From: an uncultured Clostridia bacterium
GTDB lineage: Bacteria; Bacillota; Clostridia; Oscillospirales; Acutalibacteraceae
NCBI GenBank assembly: GCA_945876745.1
Contig: CAMCPL010000011.1
Location: 1-45,000, forward strand
DNA length: 45,000 nucleotides
Reading direction: 5' to 3'
Under the pieces are notes generated by a model. It had not been told where the DNA came from, ran no database searches, and worked only from the letters and a program-made list of their open reading frames with translations. Made by a program: the position numbers and the translations under genes. This document shows positions 8,371 through 16,865 of the stretch, one piece after another. The first letter of the stretch is position 1; the number at the start of each line of letters is the position of its first letter.

Positions 8371-8402
8371 AGTCGGAGAAGATATAATAATCCTCTCCGA
8401 CT
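8371..8402 (-). terminator. hairpin between livJ and livH (attenuator-like)
   Basis: AGTCGGAGA (8371-8379) pairs perfectly with TCTCCGACT (8394-8402). On the minus strand a short T-run (ATTTTTAG) follows about 8 bases after the stem. Such leaky stops after livJ let the binding protein be made in excess over the membrane subunits. That role is inferred. Confidence 0.55.
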
Positions 8403-8438
8403 GCTTTAATGAGTTTTTGCTGTTTAGTCAAGAAACAA

Positions 8439-9572
8439 TTACTTTTTAACGGTAACGATTGTCGGAACCTTGTTCGGAGCACCGTCTGCGTTCCAGGTCA
8501 TTGTACCTGTTGTTCCCTCAAATTCCATACCGCCTGTAAGAACAGCCGCAACCTTGTCGCAAAGCTCGGAAGCTGAAATGTTAGCGTCTGTAATGTTTGC
8601 TTTAAGCATAGCGTTGTAAATTACATAAACAGCGTCATACGCATCAGCTGCGAACTGGTCGGGAGCCTTGTTGTACTTAGCCTTATAGCTTGCAACAAAC
8701 TTAGAAATCTTTTCGTTTGTGCTCTCAACGTCAAAGGGAGTGATGTACTTGATTTCGTTTGTAACTGAAGAGTCAATCTGACCTGCAATACTGTCAAGAC
8801 CGTCGCAACCGAAGATGAGTGCGTTTACGCCCTTAGCTGCGCAAGCACGAGCAATAAGTCCTGCCTCTGTATAATAGATGGGAGTGAAGATTACGTCGCA
8901 ATCCTTGAGAGCCTCAACCTGTGTTGAGAAGTCCTTTTTGTTCTCTGCGTCAAAGGTCTTTGTTGTAAAGGAAACACCGAGTTTATCCATCTCAGCCTTG
9001 AAAGCATCGTAAACACCTGTTGAATATGTATCGGATGTGTCGTAAATGCAACCGATATTCTTCATCTTGTAATCATTTACAAGTGTGTCAGCCGCAAGCA
9101 CGCCCTGGTCGGGATCGCCGAAGCAAACACGGAAGCCGTTCTTTCTGCCTTCAATTACGGAAGCTGCGGAAGCAGAGGGGGTGATGAAGAACAAATTGTC
9201 CTCAACAGCCTTTGCTGCGAAAGCCTCACAAGAGCCTGTTGTGGTTGAGCCGATTGAAATCTGCATACCTGCGTCCATCAACTGGTCGTATGCGGTTGCA
9301 GTTTCGGCAGCCAAAGCTTTATCATCTTTCATAATAAATTCAAGCTGAATTCCGTTCATACCGCCTGCTGCGTTGATTTCGTCAATAGCAAGCTGTGCGC
9401 CCTGCTGTACCGAAATGCCGTATTGAGAAGCATCACCGGTTAAGGGGCCTGTTCCGCCGACAACGATTTTGTCGCCTGTAGTTTTGCCTGTGTTACCGCC
9501 GCAAGCAGCAAAACAAGTAACAACTATTGCGAGTGTCAATAATACGCCGATTACTTTTTTGAAGTTTTTCAT
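8439..9572 (-). CDS. livJ: branched-chain amino acid ABC transporter substrate-binding lipoprotein LivJ
   Basis: This 377-residue type 1 periplasmic-binding-fold protein is anchored outside the membrane by a lipid. Residues 1-25 form a lipoprotein signal peptide ending in the lipobox CFAAC. The mature domain starts with KIVVGGTGPLTGDASQYG, the typical LivJ opening, followed by GAQLAIDEINAAGG. I chose ATG 9572 (MKNFKKV) because it has AGAGG seven bases upstream; a start at 9611 would put 13 hydrophilic residues before the signal peptide. A consensus promoter lies at 9682-9710. It leads the livJHMGF operon. The ligand within the amino-acid/amide class is not determined. Confidence 0.92.
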   Translation of the reverse strand: MKNFKKVIGVLLTLAIVVTCFAACGGNTGKTTGDKIVVGGTGPLTGDASQYGISVQQGAQLAIDEINAAGGMNGIQLEFIMKDDKALAAETATAYDQLMDAGMQISIGSTTTGSCEAFAAKAVEDNLFFITPSASAASVIEGRKNGFRVCFGDPDQGVLAADTLVNDYKMKNIGCIYDTSDTYSTGVYDAFKAEMDKLGVSFTTKTFDAENKKDFSTQVEALKDCDVIFTPIYYTEAGLIARACAAKGVNALIFGCDGLDSIAGQIDSSVTNEIKYITPFDVESTNEKISKFVASYKAKYNKAPDQFAADAYDAVYVIYNAMLKANITDANISASELCDKVAAVLTGGMEFEGTTGTMTWNADGAPNKVPTIVTVKK

Positions 9573-9681
9573 TTGTATAACCTCTTTTTCTAAAAATTTA
9601 TTTTTCAGCATAACACTGCAAAATACTCATAATATCAAGGTGAAAAGCATTAAAAATTGCCTTCCCTTAAATAATAAATAG

Positions 9682-9710
9682 ATTATAAAAACTCATATTA
9701 AATTTGTCAA
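9682..9710 (-). promoter_or_regulatory. consensus sigma-A promoter of livJ
   Basis: On the minus strand TTGACA (9710-9705) and TATAAT (9687-9682) are separated by exactly 17 bases. Transcription would start about 100 bases before the livJ ATG. Both boxes match the consensus perfectly, so expression should be strong. Confidence 0.85.
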
Positions 9711-10036
9711 ATTATTTTTTTCAAATTTTCATTGTTTTTTTACAATTTGTTCATATTGTCAAAATAGACGATAAACAAAGGCACAATATTGTTAAATGTA
9801 GTATTGATTTTTTATAGGGTTTTTTGCTAAAATATTCTCGTACGCGCTCGAAGAAGGTCAAAAAGCGTCGGTATAAGGCAAAACAAGAGGCTTCATTCGC
9901 ACCGTCGCAAAAGAATTTATATGTATATAGCATATTATAAAAAAGATAAAAGCATATTTCAAGACAGCGGTATGCATAGTACATTATGTGATTTTGGTGT
10001 AATTTGTGTTTATATAAAGAAAAAACAATTTAAGCC
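9711..10036. other. AT-rich intergenic region without a gene
   Basis: A 77-codon minus-strand frame (9751-9984) has no ribosome site and no family resemblance. I see no hairpin with a T-tract. The region separates the livJ promoter from the divergently oriented tRNA promoter. Confidence 0.5.
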
Positions 10037-10065
10037 TTGACAAATCGCCTTAACACATATATAAT
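10037..10065 (+). promoter_or_regulatory. consensus promoter of the tRNA-Arg/His/Gln cluster
   Basis: TTGACA (10037-10042), a 17-base spacer and TATAAT (10060-10065) end 19 bases before tRNA-Arg. A perfect-consensus promoter is normal for stable RNA. Confidence 0.88.
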
Positions 10066-10084
10066 ATTCAAGCATTCGAAAAAT

Positions 10085-10161
10085 GCGCTGATAGCTCAGC
10101 TGGATAGAGCATCTGCCTTCTAAGCAGAGGGTCGGGGGTTCGAGTCCCTCTCAGCGCGCCA
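10085..10161 (+). tRNA. tRNA-Arg (TCT)
   Basis: The acceptor GCGCTGA pairs with TCAGCGC. The anticodon loop CTTCTAA gives TCT (Arg AGA). The T-arm is GGTTCGAGTCC, and CCA is encoded at the end. Confidence 0.95.
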
Positions 10162-10170
10162 ATGCTGTAT

Positions 10171-10248
10171 GGTGGGTATAGCGTAGTTGGTTAACGCGTC
10201 AGTTTGTGGCACTGAAGACCGTCGGTTCGAATCCGACTATCCACCCCA
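10171..10248 (+). tRNA. tRNA-His (GTG)
   Basis: The anticodon loop TTGTGGC on stem TCAGT/ACTGA gives GTG (His). The gene encodes the extra G at position -1 opposite C73, typical of tRNA-His, and CCA at 10246-10248. Confidence 0.95.
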
Positions 10249-10394
10249 CTGATTTAACTCCGCCTGTCAATAAGATTTGGCGGAGTTTTCACTATCAAAT
10301 AACTTTTCGGAATATTTGAATATTTTGGAATATTAAAATGCTTTATAATATTAGAATATTTCGGGATAATCAAAATAAATAACAAACTTAATAT

Positions 10395-10469
10395 TGGGGT
10401 GTCGTCAAGCGGTAAGACACAGCACTTTGACTGCTGCATTCGTAGGTTCGAATCCTGCCACCCCAGCCA
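10395..10469 (+). tRNA. tRNA-Gln (TTG)
   Basis: The acceptor TGGGGTG pairs with CACCCCA. The anticodon loop CTTTGAC gives TTG (Gln CAA). CCA is encoded at 10467-10469. The last 22 bases recur at 10604-10625, which suggests that it has served as an integration site. Confidence 0.95.
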
Positions 10470-10472
10470 AAA

Positions 10473-10509
10473 AATAACAGACACAAAACTGTGCCTGTTA
10501 TTTTTTTTT
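10473..10509 (+). terminator. intrinsic terminator of the tRNA cluster
   Basis: AATAACAGACAC (10473-10484) pairs with GTGCCTGTTATT (10491-10502) with one mismatch, followed by seven further T. Confidence 0.85.
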
Positions 10510-10522
10510 GTTTAGATTGTTC

Positions 10523-10625
10523 GGCAGGATTCGAACCGATTAGTCCATCTTTTGCGAAGCAAAAGGGACATATAAATTGTTGCAAGCGACAAGGCTTGCC
10601 TTGTCGAATCCTGCCACCCCAGCCA
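10523..10625 (+). repeat. duplicated tRNA-Gln 3' end (att-like remnant)
   Basis: TCGAATCCTGCCACCCCAGCCA at 10604-10625 repeats the last 22 bases of tRNA-Gln (10448-10469) exactly. A 12-base inverted copy, GGCAGGATTCGA, lies at 10523-10534. Integrases that use tRNA genes restore the tRNA 3' end and leave such a second copy at the far element end. Here only 135 bases lie between the two direct copies, so any element at this site has been deleted. Confidence 0.6.
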
Positions 10626-10815
10626 CGTCGTCGCAAGCTACATATCGCTTGCGGCGATTTTTTATCGCCTCGCACTCATTCCGCTGCTCCTCCTCTCCGA
10701 AACAGATCACGCTCAAGTCGCCTGTTCGGTTGTAAACGCCCCCACAACGGCTTTGTTTCGCTACCACTCTGTTTCGGGTTGTTATTAGTTTTTCAGACAC
10801 ATTTTTGCATCTGCT

Positions 10816-10928
10816 GTTTTTTGTTGATATAGCAAGGTTTTTCGGACTTTTTTTGAACTTCTGAAAATCTTGCAGATTTTTGTATTTTACACGAAAACAT
10901 ACGAGAAAGTGTAAACGATAGTGCAAAC
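10816..10928. repeat. diverged 113-bp repeat, left copy
   Basis: It aligns over its whole length with 40466-40577 at roughly 85% identity by eye, including TTTTTTGTTGAT near the start, TTTTACACGAAAA, and ACGAGAAAGTGTAAACGATA near the end. On the minus strand both copies carry a short frame ending in TIVYTFSY(V/I)FV and a stop, so the block may contain the 3' end of a lost element gene, possibly a recombinase. The repeated GTGTAAAC/GTGCAAAC words resemble integrase arm-type sites. Confidence 0.6.
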
Positions 10929-11013
10929 AAAAATAAGCTGTTTAGGAGTCATTTGAAACCCTAATAATGAATGTTGACTTGCTAACGAAGACAGTAAACA
11001 AGAAATGTTGATA

Positions 11014-11112
11014 ATGAAAAAGGGAATATTTGAGCAAATGGACGATACACATAAAAAGCTAGAGACTCTTACTTGCCTAGGAATGGTGTTCATAGTTCAA
11101 AACAACCGATGA
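11014..11112 (+). pseudogene. possible TnpV-like transposon gene remnant
   Basis: A 32-residue frame starts MKKGIFEQMDDTHKKLETL. The N-terminus resembles TnpV proteins of Clostridia mobile elements (F-E-Q-M-G-G-T pattern), but the similarity stops after about 15 residues and the frame ends at TGA. No ribosome site is obvious. The rest of 10626-11197 holds no gene I can support. Confidence 0.3.
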
Positions 11113-11197
11113 ATGGAGGTAATGTTTATAACCTATTGGTCAGAATTATTATTTTTTTGAATATACCATAAAATATTCAAAACGTCGGCGTGTCTTG

Positions 11198-11227
11198 TTG
11201 ACAATTGTATTACAATTGTATTACAAT
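11198..11227 (+). promoter_or_regulatory. promoter with tandem 11-bp operator repeat
   Basis: TTGACA (11198-11203), an 18-base spacer and TACAAT (11222-11227) form a promoter for the ribbon-helix-helix gene. Two adjacent exact copies of TTGTATTACAA (11205-11215 and 11216-11226) fill the spacer and run into the -10 box. Each copy is itself a partial palindrome. Ribbon-helix-helix repressors bind such tandem short sites in their own promoters, so autoregulation by the next gene is a reasonable inference. Confidence 0.7.
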
Positions 11228-11262
11228 AAAACTATACATCGATTTTTGAAGGAGTTTGTCGT

Positions 11263-11448
11263 ATGGCAGATAAAAAACTGATTGTTTCGTCGAAACGCTT
11301 TAAAGGTGAAACGGGCGTCGTATCGGTTCGGTTACCGAATGAACTGATAAAATCGTTGGACGAAATAGCCGTTATAACTGGACGAACCAGAAATGAGATT
11401 ATTCAATTATGTCTTGAATTTTCCGTTGAAAATTTAGAAATAGAATAA
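11263..11448 (+). CDS. small ribbon-helix-helix (CopG/Arc-like) DNA-binding protein
   Basis: The 61-residue protein has the beta-strand TGVVSVRLPNELIKSLDEIA followed by TGRTRNEIIQLCLEF, the typical RHH_1 strand-helix-turn-helix layout. It has a good ribosome site (GAAGGAG, 8 bases upstream). It is the first gene downstream of the tandem-repeat promoter and precedes the TIR operon by 62 bases without a terminator, so it may regulate the whole operon. The alternative is an orphan antitoxin of a toxin-antitoxin pair; no toxin gene is visible beside it. Confidence 0.75.
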   Translation: MADKKLIVSSKRFKGETGVVSVRLPNELIKSLDEIAVITGRTRNEIIQLCLEFSVENLEIE

Positions 11449-11510
11449 AGCCGATTTTAAACTGTTTTCATTTAAAAAAATACAAAATTAAAGAAGTAGG
11501 AGAATGAATT

Positions 11511-13754
11511 ATGGCAATATTCAAATGCAAGATGTGCGGGGGCGCATTAGAAATCAATCATAACGAAACTGTTGCAGTGTGTGAATATTGTGGCACTAAA
11601 CAAACTTTGCCAAAAAGCAATGATGAGGTTATTTCAAATCTTTTTAATCGAGCAAACAATCTTCGTCTTAAATGCGAATTCGACAAGGCTGAGCAGGTTT
11701 ACGAGAAAATTCTTGAGATTGATAATACTGAATCAGAAGCTCATTGGGGTATAGTGCTTTGTAAATATGGTATTGAGTATGTAGAGGACCCTAAAACTTA
11801 TACCCGTATTCCTACATGCCATCGCACCTCATACGATTCAATTCTTGCTGATTAGGCTTATCTTTCAGCTATTGCAAATGCCGATGGCTATCAAAAAGTT
11901 CTTTACGAAGAAGAAGCGAAGAAAATCAACGATATTCAGCGTGGCATACTCAGTATTGTAAAGAATGAAAAGCCATTTGATGTGTTTATTTGTTATAAAG
12001 AAACTGATGAAAGTGGTCAGCGTACAGTGGATAGTACAATAGCTAACGATATTTATCATCAGTTAACAAATGAGGGCTTTAAAGTCTTTTATGCAGCAAT
12101 CACTCTTGAAGATAAGCTTGGTGAGGCTTACGAGCCATACATATTTGCTGCATTAAATAGTGCAAAGGTTATGCTTGTAATTGGCACGAAACCTGAATAT
12201 TTTGAAGCAGTATGGGTTAAAAATGAGTGGTCAAGATTCTTAAAGCTTATCAAAACCGACCGTTCAAAGTTGTTGATTCCTTGCTATCGCAATATGGATG
12301 CCTATGACTTGCCCGAAGAATTCTCACACTTGCAGTCGCAAGATATGAGCAAAATCGGCTTTATCAATGATATTGAGCATGGCATTAAAAAAGTCCTTGC
12401 AAAAGATACTTCAAAAGCAGAGCCGGTAGTTGTCAGTCAAGCAATATCAACTGCAAATGTTGCTCCGCTTCTTAAAAGAGCATATTTATTCCTTGAAGAT
12501 GGCGATTTTGAAAGTGCCAATGAATACTGTGAAAAAGTACTCGATGTAGACCCCGAAAATGCAAGAGCATATCTTGGTAAAACTCTTGTTGCGTTAAAAC
12601 TTAGCAAGGTTGAAAATCTTGCTAAAAGCGGAAAAGAATATTTTACTAACAAAGATTATAAAAAAGCAGTAAGATTTGCTGATGAAAAACTAAAAGAAGA
12701 ACTTGAACAGTATCTCACAGCTTGGAAAGATAATCAGTACGATGTTGCAGTTAAGATTATGAATCGTGCAGAAACAGCTTCGGAATACAGAGTTGCGGCT
12801 GAAAGTTTTAGCGTGCTTTATGGATACAAAGATTCACAGCAACAAAGAACAACATGTATTGAACAAGCAGAGCGTTTAGATAATCTTACAACTGAACATC
12901 AAAATCTTTTGCTTAAAATTAATGATATAAAGAAACAACTTTCTGATTTGAAGATTAAACGACAGAAAATTGAAAGTAATTATCTTAATAAAAAGAATAC
13001 ACTGGATGAATTAAGCAAAAAGAGAAGTGCGGCGAAACCACTCTCAATTTTAACGGTTGCTAACTTGTTATTGCCAATCTTATTTTTTACAATTATTATT
13101 AATTCAGGCGAGGAAATGTCTGGTTTCACCGCAATTGTAGCATTGCAGATAATGATGGCTGTGCTTGTAGTTTATATTGCATTTATAATTATTTGGATTA
13201 AAGTCAGTAAGAATGTATTGAATCGCAAGAAAAATGATATTGTATCTAATACTGTTATAGCAATGATTTTTCCACTTGTAGCGTGTATACTTGCACTTGT
13301 CGATTGTGGTAAAATCAATAAATTGCGACGCAATTCAAAAGATATTGAAAAACAAGTTCAAGATTATCTTGTTGACTTAAGACATTGTCAAGATGAAATA
13401 GCGGTGGCAGAGGATGAAATCCAGCAATTAACAACGCAAGCAAATCAATTAGCAGATAACAATGGAATTTCTCAGGTTTCAACAGACTCAACATCAGGGG
13501 AGGACATTAAACAATTATTGAGTCAAGTATGTGATGATGAGTATTTTGAAGCGGCAATAGATATTGTTGTTGAAATGCAGTCTGCATCAACTACATTGTT
13601 ACAAAGGAAACTTAAACTTGGATATGCACGTTCAGCCAGAATTATAGAGGCTCTTGAACGTATAGGCTTTGTTGGACCTTTTGTTGGCTCCACTATACCA
13701 AGACAAGTCTTAATTTCCAAAGAACAATGGGAACAAATGAAAAATAATTATTGA
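11511..13754 (+). pseudogene. TIR paralog 1: zinc ribbon-TIR-TPR-membrane-FtsK-gamma protein, interrupted by in-frame TAG
   Basis: One frame runs from ATG 11511 (ribosome site AGTAGGAG) to TGA 13754, 747 codons, broken only by TAG at 11853-11855. Domains: zinc ribbon with CKMC and CEYC (residues 6-29), a helical linker, TIR from DVFICYKETD (from residue 157) with candidate catalytic Glu239 in WVKNEW, and a TPR-like segment (APLLKRAYLFLEDGDF). A coiled coil, three membrane segments (about 13040-13310), a second coiled coil and a C-terminal FtsK-gamma-like winged helix follow (STTLLQRKLKLGYARSARII). The TAG replaces an acidic residue found in both paralogs (ADED/DDDD). No good restart lies after it; GTG 11982 has no ribosome site. 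It is either a recent nonsense mutant or read through. Confidence 0.8.
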
Positions 13755-13780
13755 AAAACAACCTAAGGGGGATATACATT

Positions 13781-14917
13781 ATGTCAAAAATAGCAGATAT
13801 CATTAAATACGAGGGTGACAATACCACTTTTATATGGAAACACCCATGTGAAGATTTCAATACTCTTACTCAGTTGATTGTTCACGAATCACAGGAAGCA
13901 ATTTTCTTTATGAACGGTCAGGCACTTGATTTGTTCGGTCCTGGTCGTCATACACTTGAAACTCAAAATATTCCACTTATCGGTAAGGCACTTAATATGC
14001 CTACCGGTGGAAAAACACCATTTCATTGTGAAGTTTATTTCATAAATAAAACTGAGCAAATGTCAATTAAATGGGGTACCGATTCAAAAGTTCAGTATAT
14101 GGAGCCTACATATAACTTCCCACTTTCGATTGGTGCAAGTGGTGAAATGAGTCTCCGTGCAGAAGATTCAAGAAAACTTCTTTTAAAGCTTGTTGGCACT
14201 GAAAACTATCTTACGCAAGCAAAACTTACATCTTTTTTCCGTGCATTCCTTATGACTCGCGTTAAGTCATATATTGCACAGGTGATGAGAACAAACGCAA
14301 TCAGCATTTTCGAAATTGACGAAAATCTCGCAATGTTCTCAAATGCAATTAAAAATCTTCTTGTAAATGATTTTGCAGAATACGGTGTTGCACTTGAACA
14401 GTTCTTTGTAACAAATATCGTTAAGCCTGATGGCGACTCGATGTACGAAAAGTTTAAGTCACTTCACTTCCGTCAGTATGCAGATATTGCTGAAGCAAAA
14501 CTTCGTCAGCAGACAGATTTGATTTATGCTGAAACCGAAGCACAGAAAGTTATTATCGATTCCAAAGCACAGGCAACAAAGCGTGCACAGGAAGGCTATA
14601 CATACAGCCAAGAGCGTGGCTTTGATGTGGCGGAAAAAGTGGCTCAGAACGAAGCAGTTGGCGAATTTACAAATATGGGCGTTGGATTTGGAACAATGGC
14701 AGGCGTTGGCGGAGCAGTTGGTGGTATGGTCGGCGGTATGATGAACGATGCAATCAATACTGCACAAGCACCTGCAACAACACCAGCACAACCAACTGAT
14801 GATATGGCATCATTCAAAGCAAAAATCGAAAAGCTTACAATGATGAAAGAAGCAGGAATGTTAAGTGAAGAAGAATTTAACAACCTTAAAGCACAGCTTC
14901 TCACAAGCATTTTATAA
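13781..14917 (+). CDS. SPFH-domain protein with C-terminal SHOCT (YdjI-like)
   Basis: A 378-residue protein of the virion-core-like SPFH group that includes Bacillus subtilis YdjI. Residues ~30-240 form the SPFH (band-7) fold, starting with ESQEAIFFMNGQALDLFGPG. A charged helix with AEAKLRQQTDLIYAETEAQK follows, then a glycine/methionine-rich stretch (GVGFGTMAGVGGAVGG) and a SHOCT motif at the C-terminus (KIEKLTMMKEAGMLSEEEF). SPFH proteins form membrane-bound scaffolds. I chose ATG 13781 because AAGGGGG precedes it; the earlier ATG (13751) lies inside the TIR gene's end. It follows TIR paralog 1 by 26 bases and precedes the next gene by 11, so it is in the operon. It may organise the membrane platform for the TIR proteins (inference). 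Confidence 0.85.
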   Translation: MSKIADIIKYEGDNTTFIWKHPCEDFNTLTQLIVHESQEAIFFMNGQALDLFGPGRHTLETQNIPLIGKALNMPTGGKTPFHCEVYFINKTEQMSIKWGTDSKVQYMEPTYNFPLSIGASGEMSLRAEDSRKLLLKLVGTENYLTQAKLTSFFRAFLMTRVKSYIAQVMRTNAISIFEIDENLAMFSNAIKNLLVNDFAEYGVALEQFFVTNIVKPDGDSMYEKFKSLHFRQYADIAEAKLRQQTDLIYAETEAQKVIIDSKAQATKRAQEGYTYSQERGFDVAEKVAQNEAVGEFTNMGVGFGTMAGVGGAVGGMVGGMMNDAINTAQAPATTPAQPTDDMASFKAKIEKLTMMKEAGMLSEEEFNNLKAQLLTSIL

Positions 14918-14928
14918 GGAGAATTATT

Positions 14929-15747
14929 ATGTCTATGATTCCAGCAAAATGCACTCAATGTGGTGCGAATATAAATGTTGACGATACCAAGGAAGCAGGT
15001 ATTTGTGAGAGTTGTGGCACTGCTTTCATAACTGAAAAAGCAATAAATAATTATGAGGTTACTAACAATATAAACGTTTCAAATGCAACAATAAATATTA
15101 ATGGTGCGGACATTGAAAACCTGCTAATTAGAGCGGAACAATATGAATCTCGCGGAGATTTTGATAGTGCAAGAGAGTACTATAATCGAATTTTGGATAT
15201 TGACGCCAATCACGAGATAGCTAAATCAAAATTTTTTGATTTGGGCAACCTTTATATTGGTAGTGTGAAAGTAACCAAAGAGCAGTTATCACAAATTGAA
15301 AATTTATTAAATAAAGGCGAAAAAATAACTGCTATTAAACTGGCAAGGGACTTTAGCGGTTTGGGACTAGCTGAAGCAAAAGCATTTATTGACAATTATA
15401 GTACTATAGACAAGAGTAAACCGCAAGACTATGCAAATCAATTAGGCTCTAATACTGTAAATAGCAAATCGTCTTCTGGAGGATGTTATGTAGCTACTTG
15501 CGTTTATGGTTCTTACGACTGTCCGCAAGTTTGGACGCTACGTCGTTTCCGTGATAATACTCTTTCTAAAACATTGTTTGGCAGAGCGTTTATTCATACA
15601 TATTATGCAATCAGTCCCACAATTGTAAAATGGTTTGGCAATATGAATTGGTTTAAGAAAATGTGGCAAGGTCAACTTGACCGAATAGTTAAAAACCTTA
15701 ATGAAAATGGTGTTGACAATACGCCATATCAAGATAAGAATTGGTGA
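14929..15747 (+). CDS. zinc ribbon-TPR-L7/L12-like-CFI-box protein
   Basis: A 272-residue mosaic. An N-terminal zinc ribbon (C8-x2-C11, then CESC near residue 27) is followed by a short TPR (ENLLIRAEQYESRGDFDSA). Next comes a segment like the ribosomal L7/L12 C-terminal domain (ITAIKLARDFSGLGLAEAKA). A cysteine-rich C-terminus follows, with GGCYVATCVYGSYDCPQVW and TLRRFRDNTLSKTLFGRAF, which matches the CFI-box/CTERM type domain. The function is unknown; the zinc ribbon resembles those of its TIR neighbours and of YdjG-type partners of YdjI. The ribosome site AAGGAG lies 7 bases before ATG 14929. It is in the TIR/SPFH operon. Confidence 0.78.
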   Translation: MSMIPAKCTQCGANINVDDTKEAGICESCGTAFITEKAINNYEVTNNINVSNATININGADIENLLIRAEQYESRGDFDSAREYYNRILDIDANHEIAKSKFFDLGNLYIGSVKVTKEQLSQIENLLNKGEKITAIKLARDFSGLGLAEAKAFIDNYSTIDKSKPQDYANQLGSNTVNSKSSSGGCYVATCVYGSYDCPQVWTLRRFRDNTLSKTLFGRAFIHTYYAISPTIVKWFGNMNWFKKMWQGQLDRIVKNLNENGVDNTPYQDKNW

Positions 15748-15767
15748 TTTTTGAAAGGAGAATTATT

Positions 15768-16844
15768 ATGAAAAACGGTAAAAATTTAGTTTTAATTATT
15801 ACAAGTATAATTTTAGTAGTTTTCATTGGTTTGTCATTCTTGATTTATGATAAATCTGACGCAGTAATTGTAAAAGGAACAACAGGTTCATATGCCGAAA
15901 TCTTTGCAAAGAATAATGAATTGGAATTTATTGCAATAGCAGATTCTGATAATCCAAATGTTGATATTCCTGTAAAAGATGAAGATGCAAAAGACGAAGA
16001 AAAAACAGAAGAAAAAGAAGAAGTTCCAACAGTTAAAGACAACGGTACATTCTCATATAACTATGTAGATGATAAGTCAGTTACTATTGTTGCTTACAAA
16101 GGTACTGATAGTCTTGTTGTTATACCTGATACAATTGATACTTTACCTGTTACAAAAGTTACATTTAATCCACTTGAATCAGGTGTTGAAGCAATTCAGT
16201 TTTCTGATAATGTAACAACTATCGAGGGCGAATATTCAACAGCACGCTATACAGCAGAATTTTTTGTAGCACTTGCAATTATGGTTATTGGCTATGCTTA
16301 TGCGGTTGTTGTAACTTTAATGGCGTTCAAAAAATCAGATTCTAATGAAAAAACTTTCTATGGAATCCCAGTTGTATATAATGGTTTTGCAACATTTGTA
16401 GTTCTTGCAATTGCGTCTGCAGTATTTATGATTTTGAATTTACCAATAGTTGCAATGGTGGTAGTTACTATTGTTATTCTTGCAATTTCTGCAATTGGTC
16501 TTGTTAAAACAACAGTTGCACGTAACGCAGTTGAGGCAACAGGCGAGAAGGTTAAACAGCAGACTGCATTTATCAGATTACTCACTGCAGATGCAGAGCA
16601 TCTTATGGCAACAGCAAAAACTGCTGAAATTAAGGCAGATGCTAAAAAAGTATATGAAGCAATCCGTTATTCAGACCCAATGAGTAATGATGCCCTTGCT
16701 GATGTTGAAACAAAGATTCAGTATCAGTTCAATGCTTTTACAAACGCAGTTAAGAACGAAGATGCAGAACTCGTGGCATCAATGTCAGTAGAACTTTTAG
16801 ACCTTATTGATGCAAGAAATAAGAAGTGCAAGGTTTTAAAATAA
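15768..16844 (+). CDS. membrane protein with BspA-like extracytoplasmic segment
   Basis: The 358-residue protein has an N-terminal membrane anchor (residues ~6-26) and an acidic linker rich in Glu and Lys. A short BspA/LRR_5-like stretch (GTDSLVVIPDTIDTLPVTKV) follows. Three further membrane segments lie at about residues 163-190, 210-232 and 234-255, then a soluble helical tail. I chose ATG 15768 because GAAAGGAG lies 8 bases upstream. It sits 20 bases after the zinc-ribbon gene and 21 before TIR paralog 2, so all are one operon. Its place next to a YdjI-like SPFH gene recalls YdjH, but I see no clear sequence match. Confidence 0.7.
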   Translation: MKNGKNLVLIITSIILVVFIGLSFLIYDKSDAVIVKGTTGSYAEIFAKNNELEFIAIADSDNPNVDIPVKDEDAKDEEKTEEKEEVPTVKDNGTFSYNYVDDKSVTIVAYKGTDSLVVIPDTIDTLPVTKVTFNPLESGVEAIQFSDNVTTIEGEYSTARYTAEFFVALAIMVIGYAYAVVVTLMAFKKSDSNEKTFYGIPVVYNGFATFVVLAIASAVFMILNLPIVAMVVVTIVILAISAIGLVKTTVARNAVEATGEKVKQQTAFIRLLTADAEHLMATAKTAEIKADAKKVYEAIRYSDPMSNDALADVETKIQYQFNAFTNAVKNEDAELVASMSVELLDLIDARNKKCKVLK

Positions 16845-16865
16845 TTACATGGAGGGTTGAGGAAA

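Noticed and set aside
10388-10926. Several 90-130-codon frames over and after tRNA-Gln
   Set aside because: They read through tRNA sequence, the terminator and repeat DNA on both strands. Such spurious frames recur wherever this repeat occurs.
11982-13754. TIR paralog 1 starting at GTG 11982 as a separate short gene
   Set aside because: No ribosome site precedes it, the TIR fold would lose its first residues, and the upstream frame is clearly the same gene before the TAG.
14459-14791. Cysteine-rich minus-strand frame inside the SPFH gene
   Set aside because: It is a shadow of the alanine/glutamine-rich SPFH coding strand.
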